From NCBI RefSeq assembly GCF_964204865.1, contig NC_135259.1:7822974-7886973 (forward strand): a DNA stretch of 64,000 nt, read 5' to 3'. This stretch comes from Styela clava (lineage: Eukaryota; Chordata; Ascidiacea; Stolidobranchia; Styelidae). The position numbers and the translations under genes were made by a program. Shown in pieces: positions 26,954-38,034 of the stretch (within the stretch, counting starts at the first letter, position 1; each line of letters starts with the position of its first letter). The notes under the pieces are model-generated. The model saw only the letters and a program-made list of their open reading frames with translations. It was not told the origin of the DNA and did not search any database.

Positions 26954-27790
26954 CCTTCAACAGATTCGCCGTTCAACCTTCGAAAATTGTTCAAATGGTT
27001 GTTTCTAATATAATTGGATTTATATATATATATATACGTTTATATATTCTTTACTACATTGCAGAATTGATTGGTGAATTCTTGTATTCGAATTTTATTT
27101 TTTATTTTCATAGGGGTAATAAATGAGGCAAAATAGCTCTCACTGGATTAAGTGCAGGGTGTTCATAAAGTCTCTTAACATTTAAGAAACAGTATATTAA
27201 AAAGGTAAATGATGTGATATTGCAATGAGGGTTGTTCTATGTAAATCGATATTTAAAAAAAAATTGACACTAAAATTTATTGTTTTAGATAAACTTCTCA
27301 AATAAAATTTCTTATGTTTAATGATTGAATAAGAACGAATTTCTGAGGATGAAGCATTTCTCAAGCGAGTTTGTTTCACTGATTAGACAACTCTCCATGT
27401 CTCAGGAAAGTTAAACAGACACAATGTATGTATTTGAAGAGCGGAAAACCCCCATGCGAGTGAGAACTTCAGTGTGATAGTCCAAAAGAGAATGTTCGGT
27501 GTTGAATTATGTGCAATCGAATAATTAAGCCATTTTTTTCAACAAGGCATCAATTACTGCAAATGTTTACCTTAACCTTCTCACCAAATATGTTGCACCA
27601 CAACTGAATGAATTTCAACCAACCATCATATTCCAGCAAGATGGTGCACCACCACACTGGGGACTGCATGTTCCTGAGGTCCTCAATGAAACTATTCCCG
27701 ACCAATGGATTGGAAGGGATAGGCCGATTCCATACCCACCACATTCACCAGACATCACTCCTCTCGACTTGTTTTATTGCGGTTATTTAA
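26954..27790. repeat. Tandem duplication, truncated copy 3
   Basis: From ccttcaacagattcgccgtt onward this matches the start of copies 1 and 2 but is clearly diverged. It includes a mariner that is less damaged than those in copies 1 and 2. Homology stops abruptly inside that mariner at about 27790, where unrelated sequence begins. Confidence 0.85.
27155..27790 (+). mobile_element. Truncated mariner element, copy 3
   Basis: Starts with CAGGGTGTTCATAAAGTCTC and keeps parts of the transposase better than copies 1 and 2: QQDGAPPHW-like QQDGAPPHWG around 27640, WIGRDRPIPYPPHSPDI near 27710, and TPLDLFYCGYL without the stop seen in the other two copies. It ends abruptly at 27790, so the C-terminus and right terminal repeat are missing. 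Confidence 0.85.
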
Positions 27791-28274
27791 TATCACGTTA
27801 CCGTCGATATTTAAAAAGATCAGGGTGTTGTGAACAGATTTATTGGCCCTGATGTTTTGTAAACCATTTGCAATGAAGTTGGATAAATAAGCGTTTCAAC
27901 AATGTACAGGGTATTTATAGCAGTTTAGCGTCTAATAGAAGTCTATTTTGCAAAATCTAAACGCAAGACAGCCGTCACGCTTGGCGTATTAAAAACCGTG
28001 TTCACGTAAATAAAATCATTTACAGCGAGATTTTGGATGACATATCACATTTTCTGGGATTCATAAAACATTTAGGATTAATTGAAGCAATAGCCTTCTA
28101 GCGACAACAACAATCTTTAATTACTAAAAATTTCAAAGCAATTGGTTCAATGGTGTAAGAGAACAGCAATTTTTTAAAAACAACAAGAAAATGAACAGGA
28201 ACATTACAAAGAATTCTAAAACAACAACATAAAACGATCTATAAGTCCATTTCGTGTCCAAAAACAGATGTCTC
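27791..28274. other. Unassigned sequence flanking the hAT insertion
   Basis: No recognisable gene. It resumes at 29828 after the hAT element. Together they may form one older repeat, but I see no terminal repeats. Confidence 0.4.
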
Positions 28275-28282
28275 CTGGCATC

Positions 28283-29819
28283 TAGGCTTGCACGTAATTT
28301 ACGGATTTACGGAATTACGGAATTATTTCGAGTTACGGAAGCGAAGTTACGAATTACGTAAATTCGTAAAAAATTAAAGTTTAATAAGTAGAAGAAGTTA
28401 GAGTTCCGGTATTCGCAGCCGTTTTTCTCTCTCTTGTTACGCAGATGGAGAAGGCATAACGCGTTGCCATTTACTAACCTATTATCAACTTATCTAGCAT
28501 GGCAAATGTACATTTAAGCGTAGATATGGGATAGAATTGTGTTGAGACCGATGGACGCCAACACACCTGGTTTCAACTTCTTCGGGTGAAATGACTAAAG
28601 AATGTAAGAGATCAACTTACTAAACATGGTCTATTTGTAAATGCCGTGATAATTAATGTCGCGCTTATCAAACAGCAATATGACGACGGAAGAGAAATTG
28701 CGTAATGAACCAACGCAACTTAGTCTTTTCGGCATCGGTAAAGCGACTCAAACGGCAGAGAAACAACAAAAAGACGGGATTTCCCATGTTTATTCTGCTC
28801 GAGATCCATTTTCTATTACAAAATCTTGATGTTCTGTTACCGGTTTTATCGTTATATATCTGTCCGGACTTGGCCTTGTTTTCACAATGCCTCGCACTAT
28901 TTCGGCCAAATATGTCTTTACAAAATCTTTAAGTCTTTACCAAATGCGGCAACTTATTTTGATTTATCGTCGACTCAAATACCACCGGCACTCGACCAAA
29001 CTTGTGTCAATCTTAGCCGATAGGATTGTCGACTTGAGTTAGAAAAGTAAATTAATATTTTCGTGAGTGCAAAATAAATGTCACAAAATGTATTGTTTTG
29101 CGATATAACTTTGTATTTTCGGAGAAGGCATGTCATATAAGGAAGGTATTTTAAATAATGCGCAAATAATTAATATTTGATCTAAATTTATCGCAAATAA
29201 TGTTATAACATTTAGGCCGCGAAATGATTTAATGTTAAATGAAGCATGGTAATCGGAATATCGTCAATAAGTCGGCATCAATAATTATTATAAAATGCTA
29301 ACTAGGTAGTAAAGTCGGATAATGTAAAAAAACGGTACATAAACAAGTCTTCGTCGCGAGGCAAGCGCAAATATAATCAAACGAGAGAATGCGCTCGTCG
29401 TTGATTTATAAATTAGAAACCCGGAATTTTTATTATACGTTAATACGATTTAAAAAAAAGTCAACTATCGTTTCATAAATATATTACCACTTACCAGTGT
29501 TGGTAATGATAAAATTGATTGCATAAAATTGGGTGATAAAGTTGATAAAGGAAAATCAAAGCTATCACAAAAGATAAAAATCAGAATAAAATTAATTTGA
29601 TATTTGTCTTTAGCATCTGTCGCCGGCGTGTAGTACTGGTGGAAATATGAAAACCAAACTGTCCCAACTGTCGATGTCCCATGCGGAATAGAAGTGGATT
29701 AAATTGGTTGTTATGATAGGTTTAAAAGTGTGAAAAAAAATATCGCAATTACGGGGTCATTACGTAATCGATTTGGCCGTAATTACGGAATTGATTTTTG
29801 TCAATTACGTGCAAGCCTA
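28283..29819. mobile_element. hAT element (1,537 bp) with target-site duplication
   Basis: The ends TAGGCTTGCACGTAATT (28283-28299) and AATTACGTGCAAGCCTA (29803-29819) are perfect 17-bp inverted repeats. They are flanked by identical 8-bp duplications CTGGCATC (28275-28282 and 29820-29827), the length typical of hAT transposons. Subterminal regions are full of ttacgg/ccgtaa repeats, as expected for transposase-binding sites. Internal frames are short (for example MTTEEKLRNEPTQLSLFGIG at 28679), with no recognisable transposase core, so it is probably non-autonomous or decayed. Confidence 0.9.
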
Positions 29820-30584
29820 CTGGCATCAATATAAAATGTTAGAATTTCAGCGATATTTGTTATGACAATACTGCAGGACAAACACTGAGCAATGTGGAAG
29901 TGTCAACATATGTGAGCAGTAATCGAAAGAGAAGTCGTTCGCCAATTTCGATGCTAAAGAAAGTGGGAGTTGTGCGCACCGAAATGCAGCGTCATGGCGC
30001 TGTAAACATATAAGATGTGAATTTTAACAAAGCCCGTCATTGGAAAAATAAAACAATTATACAGAAGAAATTATTGATCTTTATTTTTTTAAATATCATT
30101 AAATATTAAGAAATTATATTCATCTTATCTCATAGTATTATCTAGTATTATATAGACCAACATGCGGAGGAAGAAACTTATTTAGTCCCATTTACTGCTC
30201 GTCCTTTGTTGCTATGAATGCATGTTCTCAATAAACAAATTTAACATTTCATAAGAACTCCGTTTAATGTACCACAATTACTACTTTAATAAATATTTCC
30301 AATGCAGAATGAAATTATAAGATGAAATCTCAGAAACACAATAATAAAAGCTGATGTTCACGACCTACGTAATAAAACTCTCAGCAAAAACTCAACTTTT
30401 TTTTCAATTTTTAATTAAATACGTGAAATTGACAGTTGACACAGTCTCTGACTGGCCCAGGAATATATGCGGATATTTTTCGTCTATATTAAATCCTTCA
30501 CTTGTCTGTCTTGATCAATCATATTGGATGAACCCAATAGATTTTTCTGATAATAAAAGCCAGTCATCCAGATAGTTCAAGTTC

Positions 30585-32550
30585 ACTATAAAAAGTTGAT
30601 GATATTTAGCTATCGAGATTTGAAGAAGATATAAACATTAAGTTTTATGCGCGCATTTGGCTCACAGTGGGTAGTTTTAAAATTGAAAGAACTTGGTTAT
30701 GTAATGTTCTACTCATGTTTCAGAAAGCTTGTGTAAAAATATAAACCAATGAAGTTTGTAATCTTCGTTCTCCTGATTGTTGGGATTTGCGCATACAGAA
30801 AGAAGAAAGAAGTCAATCTTGAAGATTTCGATGCTAAATTCGATCTTGAGGTATGCTGGTATAATTTATATGTTTCGCACTCATACTCAGGTGCTATATT
30901 GAGCAAGACTAAAATAATGAGTATATCACGACGATTATTCAAATTCCACTCCCAGAAAAGTAGCTCTAAAAACTACCATTGATCATTTTCCCATTTAAAT
31001 GCCATTTTCAGATCTTTGTCTACTCTGCAAGAAAAATCGATTTCTCGAAAGAAAAAAGAATCGATTTCAAAAATACTTCAGAATGAGCAGATTTCAAGTG
31101 ATTTGTATTTTATTTAAACATATTCCATATTTTTAATGAACAAGATACATTTCATTTAATTCCTGCGTATTTATTTTAATCATAAATGCATAACCGAATC
31201 GAATATAAATCTTTTGGGATACACATATAGATCAATATACTATCTTCAAAATCTTCACACATAAACAACAACATGTTTTGTATATTAATCATATCATATG
31301 TTTATTTTAAAATTACATTCTGTCAAGAAAAAGGACGATTTCGCTTAGTCAATCTGATATAAGGATAAATTATTTTAACGTTTTTTTGCAACCAATAATG
31401 GAACGATTTCATGCACAGGAAATTTCCGAACCCGAAATATTCACGTCCTGCTCTAAAAGACATCGCTCACAAGGATGACACGGTTTCTGATTGCAAGAAA
31501 GGGAAAGGTATTCAGAAATCCTACAATCCCTCACACTGCAGTTGAATGCAAGTAAGTTGCTGGGTCATTCAATTTTGTAATGTTTGATTCAACCTTATTA
31601 ATAGCATTTTATGAAATTGATATGTGTCGCTTTAAATACACAAAGTTCTCAATGTAAAAATTGTTTATAACAAAACATCTTTGATACTAAAAACTAAAAA
31701 GTTAACGCACGCCAGGGCAACCAATTATTGTGGATATAAATATTTAAAAAGTAACGTTCTCGGGGCATTGAAATTTAGGAAATTTGTCGTAATTGTATTT
31801 TTCATATTAAAATAAACAAGAGAGCCAAACTCAAATATATGGACACATTGCACCACATAATTTTGATGGCGCCATAGCAAAAAATATAGTCGTTACTCAC
31901 TGAAAATTTCAAAACAATTTGTCCAGTAATCAAAGAAAAAAGCGATTTCTTCAAAACGTGTGAAAGAACAAGAATAAGAACAACAACATAATATTGAAAC
32001 GATCGTTAAATGCAAAATATGATGAGAGAATTGAACAATTTTATTGGAAGTTTATTTAAGAATATTTTTCCTATCAAACATATTTTTACCGCCACAAATA
32101 AGCACAGGATGTAAAATGTTTATTTAAGTTTAGTTAAGAATATTTTTCCTATCAAACATATTTTTACCGCCACAAATAAGCACAAGATGTAAAATGTTCA
32201 TTTCTATTATTTCATCCATACGCAATTCTGATTCATAATATTGAAACGATCGTTATGTCCACTACGTGTCCAATTATATTTATGTTTTACGCAACGTATG
32301 AATTTTCATATTTTAAGATACAGTTATATTAACTTGAAATTCCAAAAAATCAATTTCAAGGAAAATGTATGCAAGCTGTAATTTGGTAAAACTCCATGAT
32401 GACAAAGAGTTGTACCCGGAACCTTCAAACGATGGGAAACCACATATGTATCCGGAACCCACGAAAGATGAAGAACCACATCTGTATCCCATGTCAGAGA
32501 AAGATAAAGATGGTGTAGAGATCTCTTGTAAATGCTACACTATATGCCCT
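30585..32550 (+). CDS. Candidate secreted-peptide gene, unrelated to the array family
   Basis: A TATA box (ctataaaaag, ~30585) precedes an exon that follows the acceptor ctcatgtttcag (30723) and has an ATG at 30749. This exon encodes a clear signal peptide (MKFVIFVLLIVGICA) and a charged segment (YRKKKEVNLEDFDAKFDLE), ending at donor GAG|GTATGC. An exon-like block after atgcacag (~31420-31550) is open in two frames. In phase it reads EISEPEIFTSCSKRHRSQG then stop. Out of phase it is a longer cationic frame (KFPNPKYSRPALKDIAHK..., two Cys, ending NPSHCS). A third block at 32365-32550 encodes YPEP repeats. The signal-peptide exon is convincing. The exon chain is not settled. The gene plan (TATA, UTR exon, signal exon, short last exon) resembles the array genes but the sequence does not. 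Confidence 0.5.
32056..32198. repeat. Tandem direct repeat, period 78 bp
   Basis: The ~65-bp core beginning ttaagaatatttttcctatc occurs at 32056 and again at 32134 with a single visible g/a difference. Confidence 0.9.
32365..32550 (+). CDS. Possible exon encoding Tyr-Pro-Glu-Pro repeats
   Basis: The open frame contains three imperfect repeats of an 11-12-residue unit: DDKELYPEPSNDGKP, HMYPEPTKDEEP, HLYPMSEKDKDG, followed by ISCKCYTICP. It runs directly into the start of the repeated peptide-gene flank at about 32550. That junction probably truncates the original exon or gene. It could be the last exon of the gene starting at 30749 or a relic of another. Confidence 0.35.
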
Positions 32551-32752
32551 ATTGTATTCCTTAATTTGAAGACTATTCTGTAATCTAATAGCTATATATC
32601 CCTATGATATATATTTAAACCAGACCAAACTCAAAACATCGATCGACTGATGCTCATTTTTATTTTCAGAACTGTACAAAATAACTGTGTTAATTTTATT
32701 GTCATTTGTTGATTAAAAGCTGTATTTTATTGAAATTGTATTCTCGATAAGT

Positions 32753-33337
32753 TCATCCAGCAAAATATCTGCGTCTGCTATTTGGAAGCATCTGAAAACT
32801 TCCCCTTCGGCCTGTAAAGACAATGTAGTATTTTAAATTATATGAAGAGCTATTGAAACCACTCGTACGTAATAGTTGACTGCTTTATAATCAATGCATA
32901 TACATACCCTGGTACAAAGGCAGCTTGAATTGTGTAATACTGCTATAGCTAGAGGTATATGTCACATTAATATTGGCATTGTTAAACTTTCTTTCAATAT
33001 CTTGATCGTTTTAAAAATAATCGAAAAGATGAATAAAAATTTATTTTCGTAAATTACTGAAAATAAATTATTCAAAAAATCGTTTCCAGTCGATAACAGA
33101 CTGATTCAAATAACATATGACTCATGGTTAGTAAACAAGACTTTCAGAACGATTAGAGTATAATGTTATATGAAGTCTAATTCAATTACGTATAAATAGG
33201 TGTTCTGCGTAAGTAATATCGACAAATCGGCAAAAATAATTTTTTTATTCATTCGCTTGTAACTTCCTACCTTCAATAGATACAATCCACAGTACCAGCA
33301 TAATGAGAACGACAATTTTCCGTAAGATGGGTCCCAT
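32753..33337 (-). CDS. Secreted Arg-rich peptide gene E1
   Basis: ATG at 33337. Exon 2 is 33368-33271, with signal peptide MGPILRKIVVLIMLVLW...SIE and donor GAAG|GTAGGA. Exon 3 starts at 32811 and encodes RRGSFQM, then SRRRYFAG (Tyr where A1 has Thr), with TGA at 32753 and AATAAA at 32726-32731. It is a hybrid of the A type (PNS in exon 3, type-A intron flank) and the B-type location in the right-hand array. Its promoter (33770-33831) is followed to the right by a second, orphan copy of the same promoter. Confidence 0.7.
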
Positions 33338-33769
33338 TTCTTTGTCGCAATTGCAAGGAACTTTCCAACTGATGGAGCAGACAAAAAATATAATTTAAAA
33401 CTTCGAAAAATTAAAATGATTATTAAAATATGAAAAGTGATAAAACACGCTATCGGGAATATATGCACAAAAATCTTGCAAAATGCAAAAATGTCTTTCA
33501 AATCTAGATGTGGTGTCTATTATGCTCGAAGTATCTCCTTGACATAACAGCCCATCGTCTTTTTTGTCATTTCAAAAACTTGATATTTCATCATTATATT
33601 ACTGAAATAGGTAGTCTTACCATGTTTTAAGTTAGTTGCTCATATTTGTTATCGTATTAATTACAGAGAAACTAAATCCTTATACATATTTTGCATACAA
33701 AAATCGCTTACGCTATGCATCTTTGGTTTTTTTAGACATATCAGATTAAGAATAATCTTCAAAACTCAC

Positions 33770-33831
33770 CTTTATAGAATATTATGAAGAAGTAATATAA
33801 TATATATCAGCAGCAATCATCTTTTTATATA
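33770..33831 (-). promoter_or_regulatory. Promoter and non-coding exon 1 of gene E1
   Basis: TATATAA at 33831-33825 and exon-1 donor AAAG|GTGAGT at 33770/33769. Confidence 0.65.
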
Positions 33832-34149
33832 GTTTTATTGCTCTATCTTTTATGTTTAAATCGGGAAGTGACCTCTTACATAACCGCTTTCGCTGAGCAC
33901 ACATGCTATTATTTTACCTGCCTGTTCATGCGATTAAATATTTATTGAAAGAAACGGATGGAAACAATTTCGAATGCGGGCGTACAAAAGATTTATTTTC
34001 GTAAAGTTCCAGAAAAGATCAAACATTAAATCAATGTCATACTTACTCGTGATTTCGATCTGTTATTAACTTGCATCCAATGTGGCTAATTCCTCTTACA
34101 CTATATATCTCCGGGAAATACTTGTATAATTATATAATAATTGTATTTA

Positions 34150-34231
34150 TATACAGGGTCTGCTAAAAAAATGTCACCATTTTATACATTCCGAATGTAC
34201 AAAACGGTAACATTTTTGGCCGACTTTGTAT
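34150..34231. mobile_element. Short palindromic MITE-like element
   Basis: Begins tatacagggtctgc and ends near gactttgtata. The interior is an imperfect palindrome (tgtcaccattttatacattc against gaatgtacaaaacggtaaca). The TA-flanked CAGGG ends suggest a mariner-related MITE. Further copies are at 35184, 42199 and 49164. Confidence 0.65.
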
Positions 34232-34438
34232 ATATATGTCTTTATATATTTGTTACTACATTGCAAAATTTATTGGTGTTCTCAAATTTTAATTTTATTT
34301 TTCCTGTCATAGGCGTAATAAATGATGCAATTTTCACCGAAGCTTCCAATGGATTGAGTATTTTGCATTTTGTTGTTTTAGTTAGGTTAGGGGCGCGGAT
34401 GCGCCCTGATGGGATAAACATGCAACTGAAATCAATAA

Positions 34439-35030
34439 AATCATGCAAAATGCAAAAATGTCTTTCAAATCTCGATGTGGTGTCTATTATGCTCGAAGTA
34501 TCTCCTTGACATAACAGCCCATCGGCTTTTTTGTAATTTCAAAAACTTGATATTTCATCATTATATTACTGAAATAGGTAGTCTTACCATGTTTTAAGTT
34601 AATTGCTCATATTTGTTATCGTATTAATTACAGAGAAACTAAATCCTTATGTATATTTTGCATACAAAAATCGTCTACGCTATGCATCTTTGGTTTTCTT
34701 AGACATAGCAGATTAAGAATAATCTTCAAAACTCACCTTTATAGAATACTATGAAGAAGTAATATAATATATATCAGCAGCAATCATTTTTTTATATAGT
34801 TTTATTGCTCTATTTTTTATGTTTAAATCGGGAAATGACCTCTTAAATAACCGCTTTCGCTGTGCACACATGCTATTATTTCACCTGCATGTTCATGCGA
34901 TTAAATATTTATTGAAAGAAGCGGATGCAAACAATTTTGAATGCGGGCGTACAAAAGATTTATTTTTGTCAATTTCCAGAAAAGATCAAACATTAAATCA
35001 ATGTCATACTTACTCGGGAGTTTAATCTGT
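34439..35030 (-). repeat. Duplicated, gene-less promoter segment
   Basis: This ~590-bp block repeats 33,47x-34,06x (intron 1, exon 1, TATA at 34798-34792 and upstream flank) but has no exon 2 or 3 to its left. Instead it abuts the family-2 spacer at atcaataa|aatcatgcaaaatg. It is an orphan promoter left by unequal recombination between array units. Confidence 0.8.
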
Positions 35031-35183
35031 TATAAACTTGCATCCAATGTGGCTAATTCAGATTACACATTATTTCACGGGAAAATATTTGGTTAGTAGT
35101 TAATAGAAAAATTTTAATATAACCCTGTGAATGTTTTGCCGATCACCTTCGAAAATTAATCAAATGATTGTTTCTAATTTATA

Positions 35184-35262
35184 CACAGGGTCTACAAAAA
35201 ATGTCACCATTTTATACATTCCGAATGTACAAAACGGTAACAATTTTTTGGTCCGCCCTGTA
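35184..35262. mobile_element. Short palindromic MITE-like element
   Basis: Second copy of the 34150 element: cagggtctac at 35186 and gtccgccctg at 35251-35260, with the same palindromic core. Confidence 0.65.
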
Positions 35263-35342
35263 TATATATGTCTTTATATATTTGTTACTACATTGCAAAA
35301 TTTATTGGTGTTCTCATATTTTAATTTTATTTTTCCTGTCAT

Positions 35343-35850
35343 AGGCGTAATAAATGATGCAATTTTCACCGAAGCTCGCACTGGATTGAGTATTTTTCAT
35401 TTTGTTGTTTTAGTTAGGTTAGGGGCGCGGATGCGTCCTGATGTAATGAATATGCTACTGAAATCAATAAGAGATAAACAAAACAGAAATCGTTTAGTTG
35501 AATACAGAAATCGTCCATGATTATCATCCAGACGTTTCCATTTTCTATAAAAGATATTAAATAAATCACTCATGCATTGATAATTTCCAATGATCATCAC
35601 TTCAAACAAGATGTAAGAATATAAGTGAGCAATACCAACTGAGTAATTGTGGTCTTTTCAATCATAATATTTTAATTGCGTGTGTGTTTTTTTGCTCTGC
35701 CAAATTGATTTATAGCGAATAAACAAACCGTTTATTTTTTTACAATAACATGAATCTCCATCTGTTTTCATAAGTATTTTTGTTTTCAGCTTTCATGGAT
35801 CCACACAAGAACAATGAACTGGAAATAGTTGTCAATGTGTATATTTGGTT
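35343..35850 (+). pseudogene. Family-2 exons in spacer X1
   Basis: After tcctgtcatag an exon-a homologue reads GVINDAIFTEA, and exon-c at 35790 follows tgttttcag with FMDPHKNNELEIVVNVYI. Exon b has lost the CTGTTTC bases seen in the intact copies, so the spliced frame would stop early. In exon c the usual terminal TAA is TGG. Confidence 0.3.
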
Positions 35851-36664
35851 TTACTTTCGTTTCTTCATATTACTCACGAATTCAAAATCGGAAATTCTCC
35901 GCGGTTACGCGCTTGTATAAGAAGTCGAGTTTTTCAGCGTATAAAAATTGTTTTCTGTCGCGTAAAATATTCAATCCATGATAACTTCGAGAAATTAAAC
36001 TGTCTTTCTATGTTAAATTAATTGTCGTTGCCGTTGATTTACGACATCATCCCCACGCCAAAAAATACAGCGGCAATATGCGGGCGTAAAAATTTGAGAT
36101 AAACTGCCAGATTATAATTAGTTTAATTTTGTGACCTTGCGATTTTGTTATCCGGAAAGTACAATTTAATTTAGTACATTAAAAATACATGTACAGTATA
36201 TTAGGATATCAAAAACATATATTCATTGCCTCGAAATCCCCGCGGAACGGTTTCTGAAACAATCGCCACGTTCAAGCCACTCATTAGAAGAGTCGACTTT
36301 TTCCCTAGATAATATTATTTTGTTTCTCCGAGTAATCAATCTATGACCGTTACGGGCACATTTGAAATGATTAATTCATTATTAAATTGTGTTCAATGTA
36401 ACTCGCATTTTCATCGACTTGCGGAAAAAATAAATGAATTACTATTCTAAAATGCCATCATAGTAATTCTCGGGCATAAAAATGTGTGCTAAAGTGCAAG
36501 ATTATCTCCTGTTTTGACTCAATTTTGCGAATTTGACGATTTTGAGCAGTTTTTTCATTATCGACTTTGCTCTATCGCAATGCTGGCGACTGAGAATATT
36601 TTTGTTAAGCTATCAAGGTTAGAAAAATCCCCAAATCTATAATGAAATCCTACATAGTGAAATG

Positions 36665-36832
36665 TATAAAAGGTACACAACTGACTGTATGTCGATTTCA
36701 GTGATGGTATGGCTTCCAAAGTCAACCAATCAGAATGTGTGTCACAGGCACACAAATTTTCCATGCCATAAAGGCGTTTTCTTCCGTGCGGGCAACACAA
36801 AATGTATTTATTATCGTCCTACATATGTTTAG
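36665..36832 (+). CDS. Candidate small Cys-pattern ORF with TATA/initiator (X1)
   Basis: A strong TATA box (TATAAAAGG, 36665) and an initiator-like TTCAGT (36697) precede an ATG at 36704. The ORF has 42 codons: MVWLPKSTNQNVC, HTNFPCHK, FFRAGNTKC, then YYRPTYV and TAG at 36830. Copies at 43724 and 50673 keep a C-x7-C-x8-C-x3-C pattern. This copy has Gly for the third Cys. There is no signal peptide. A second frame (MASKVNQSECVS...) is also open, so coding status is uncertain. Confidence 0.3.
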   Translation, partial: YKRYTTDCMSISVMVWLPKSTNQNVCHRHTNFPCHKGVFFRAGNTKCIYYRPTYV

Positions 36833-37463
36833 GGAAATTTCTGGGTTAGGTAGTATAAACACCGACATGAAGATTTTTACGGTCTAAATAACACGTCATG
36901 CCGACAGAAACAACCAGTGATTTTGACGAATGCAATTGCACGAGTTATCAACAATTTTATAATCTTTTGAAAATTTTGAAAAACGAGGTTTTTGAACCCA
37001 TTTCTGGTAGCTCTATCTGATATGGTAAGCTTAATTCTAGCTTCGGCTCTCCAGCTCTGGTCACAAGAGCACAGAGAAAGGGATTATTGTTTGTACTTGT
37101 TTAAGTTGTCTATACGTATTGTTTTTTCACCGATCCGTATAACCTTTCCAACGAACTACGGAAGATTAGTTACGTTATGTAGAGATTTCCATATTTCACA
37201 ACATTCGCTATTATTATCATCAATCCATTACAAAAATTATAAAAAAACTGTACTCCTTAGTTACTGTATTCCTTACTTTGAAGACTATTCTGTAATCTGG
37301 GAGCAATATTTTCCTAGAAACAGTATTTGAATCAAATCGAACTCTAACTATCAATCGGCTGACATTCATGCGCATTTTTATATAAAAATTGTACAAATAA
37401 CTTTGAAAATTTTCTTTTATTGAAGGCTGCATTTCATTAAAAATAGTATTCTTGATGAGTTCA

Positions 37464-38034
37464 TCAAAAGCGACGTCTGTATCTCGAAAGGATTTGAAAC
37501 CTTTTCCTTCGTCCTGTGGAGACAAAACAAAAAAATATTCTGTAAAGTTTCGTCTGCTCAAATTCATATAATAATAATTATTTTTGTCCGACTCTGTTTA
37601 GACGAAATAATGCAGTATTCTAAATTGTATGAAGGGCTGTTGTAGCCCTTTAAAAAAGCCGACTGTTTTTCAATCATGCATATAGGCATAGCTTTGTACA
37701 TAGCTTTGTACATAGAAACAGTAAAAAGTCTATTGCTGTAATAAATAGCTACGTATCACATTGAAATTGTCGTTGTCAAACTTTCTTTCAATATCTTGAT
37801 CGTTTTAATGTTAACAAAAAATGTGAATGAAAATGTATTTTTTCAAATTACCAAAAATTCATTATTCGATCTATGATTAGTAAACTCATTTTTAGAACGA
37901 TTAGAGAATTATGTTATATGAGGTCTAGTTCAATCAATTTTCTATTCATTTGCCCATAATTTCCTACCTTCAATAGATACGATCCACAGTGCCAGCACGA
38001 CGAAAACGACAATTTTTCTTAATATGGGTCCCAT
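37464..38034 (-). CDS. Secreted Arg-rich peptide gene C1
   Basis: ATG at 38034. Exon 2 is 38065-37968, with signal peptide MGPILRKIVVFVVLALW...SIE. Exon 3 begins at 37513 after gtctccacag. The split codon is G|GA (Gly), then RRKRFQILSRYRRRF and TGA at 37464, with AATAAA at 37416-37421. Type C lacks the FAG end of types A/B and is more basic (about +8 over 15 residues). The alternative exon-3 frame (DEGKGFKSFRDTD...DELIK) stays open much further. The exon-1 donor reads ATGAGT instead of GTGAGT, so normal splicing of the leader may be impaired in this copy. Confidence 0.65.

Noticed and set aside
34141-34509. 122- and 129-codon frames through the MITE and spacer (34141, 35131)
   Set aside because: They begin inside the MITE and read through predicted splice sites. 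Related copies have different ends.
36558-36800. Minus-strand ORF MCCPHGRKRLYG... recurring near 43.6 and 50.5 kb
   Set aside because: It is antisense to the TATA/initiator-associated segment, and it shortens or loses its start in the 50.5-kb copy. It lacks promoter and splice context.
37220-37567. 115-codon minus-strand frame through exon 3 of C1 as the main product
   Set aside because: It does not match the phase-1 donor of exon 2, passes through the polyadenylation signal, and its equivalent is stopped or rearranged in B1, B2 and C3. Kept only as an alternative-frame observation.
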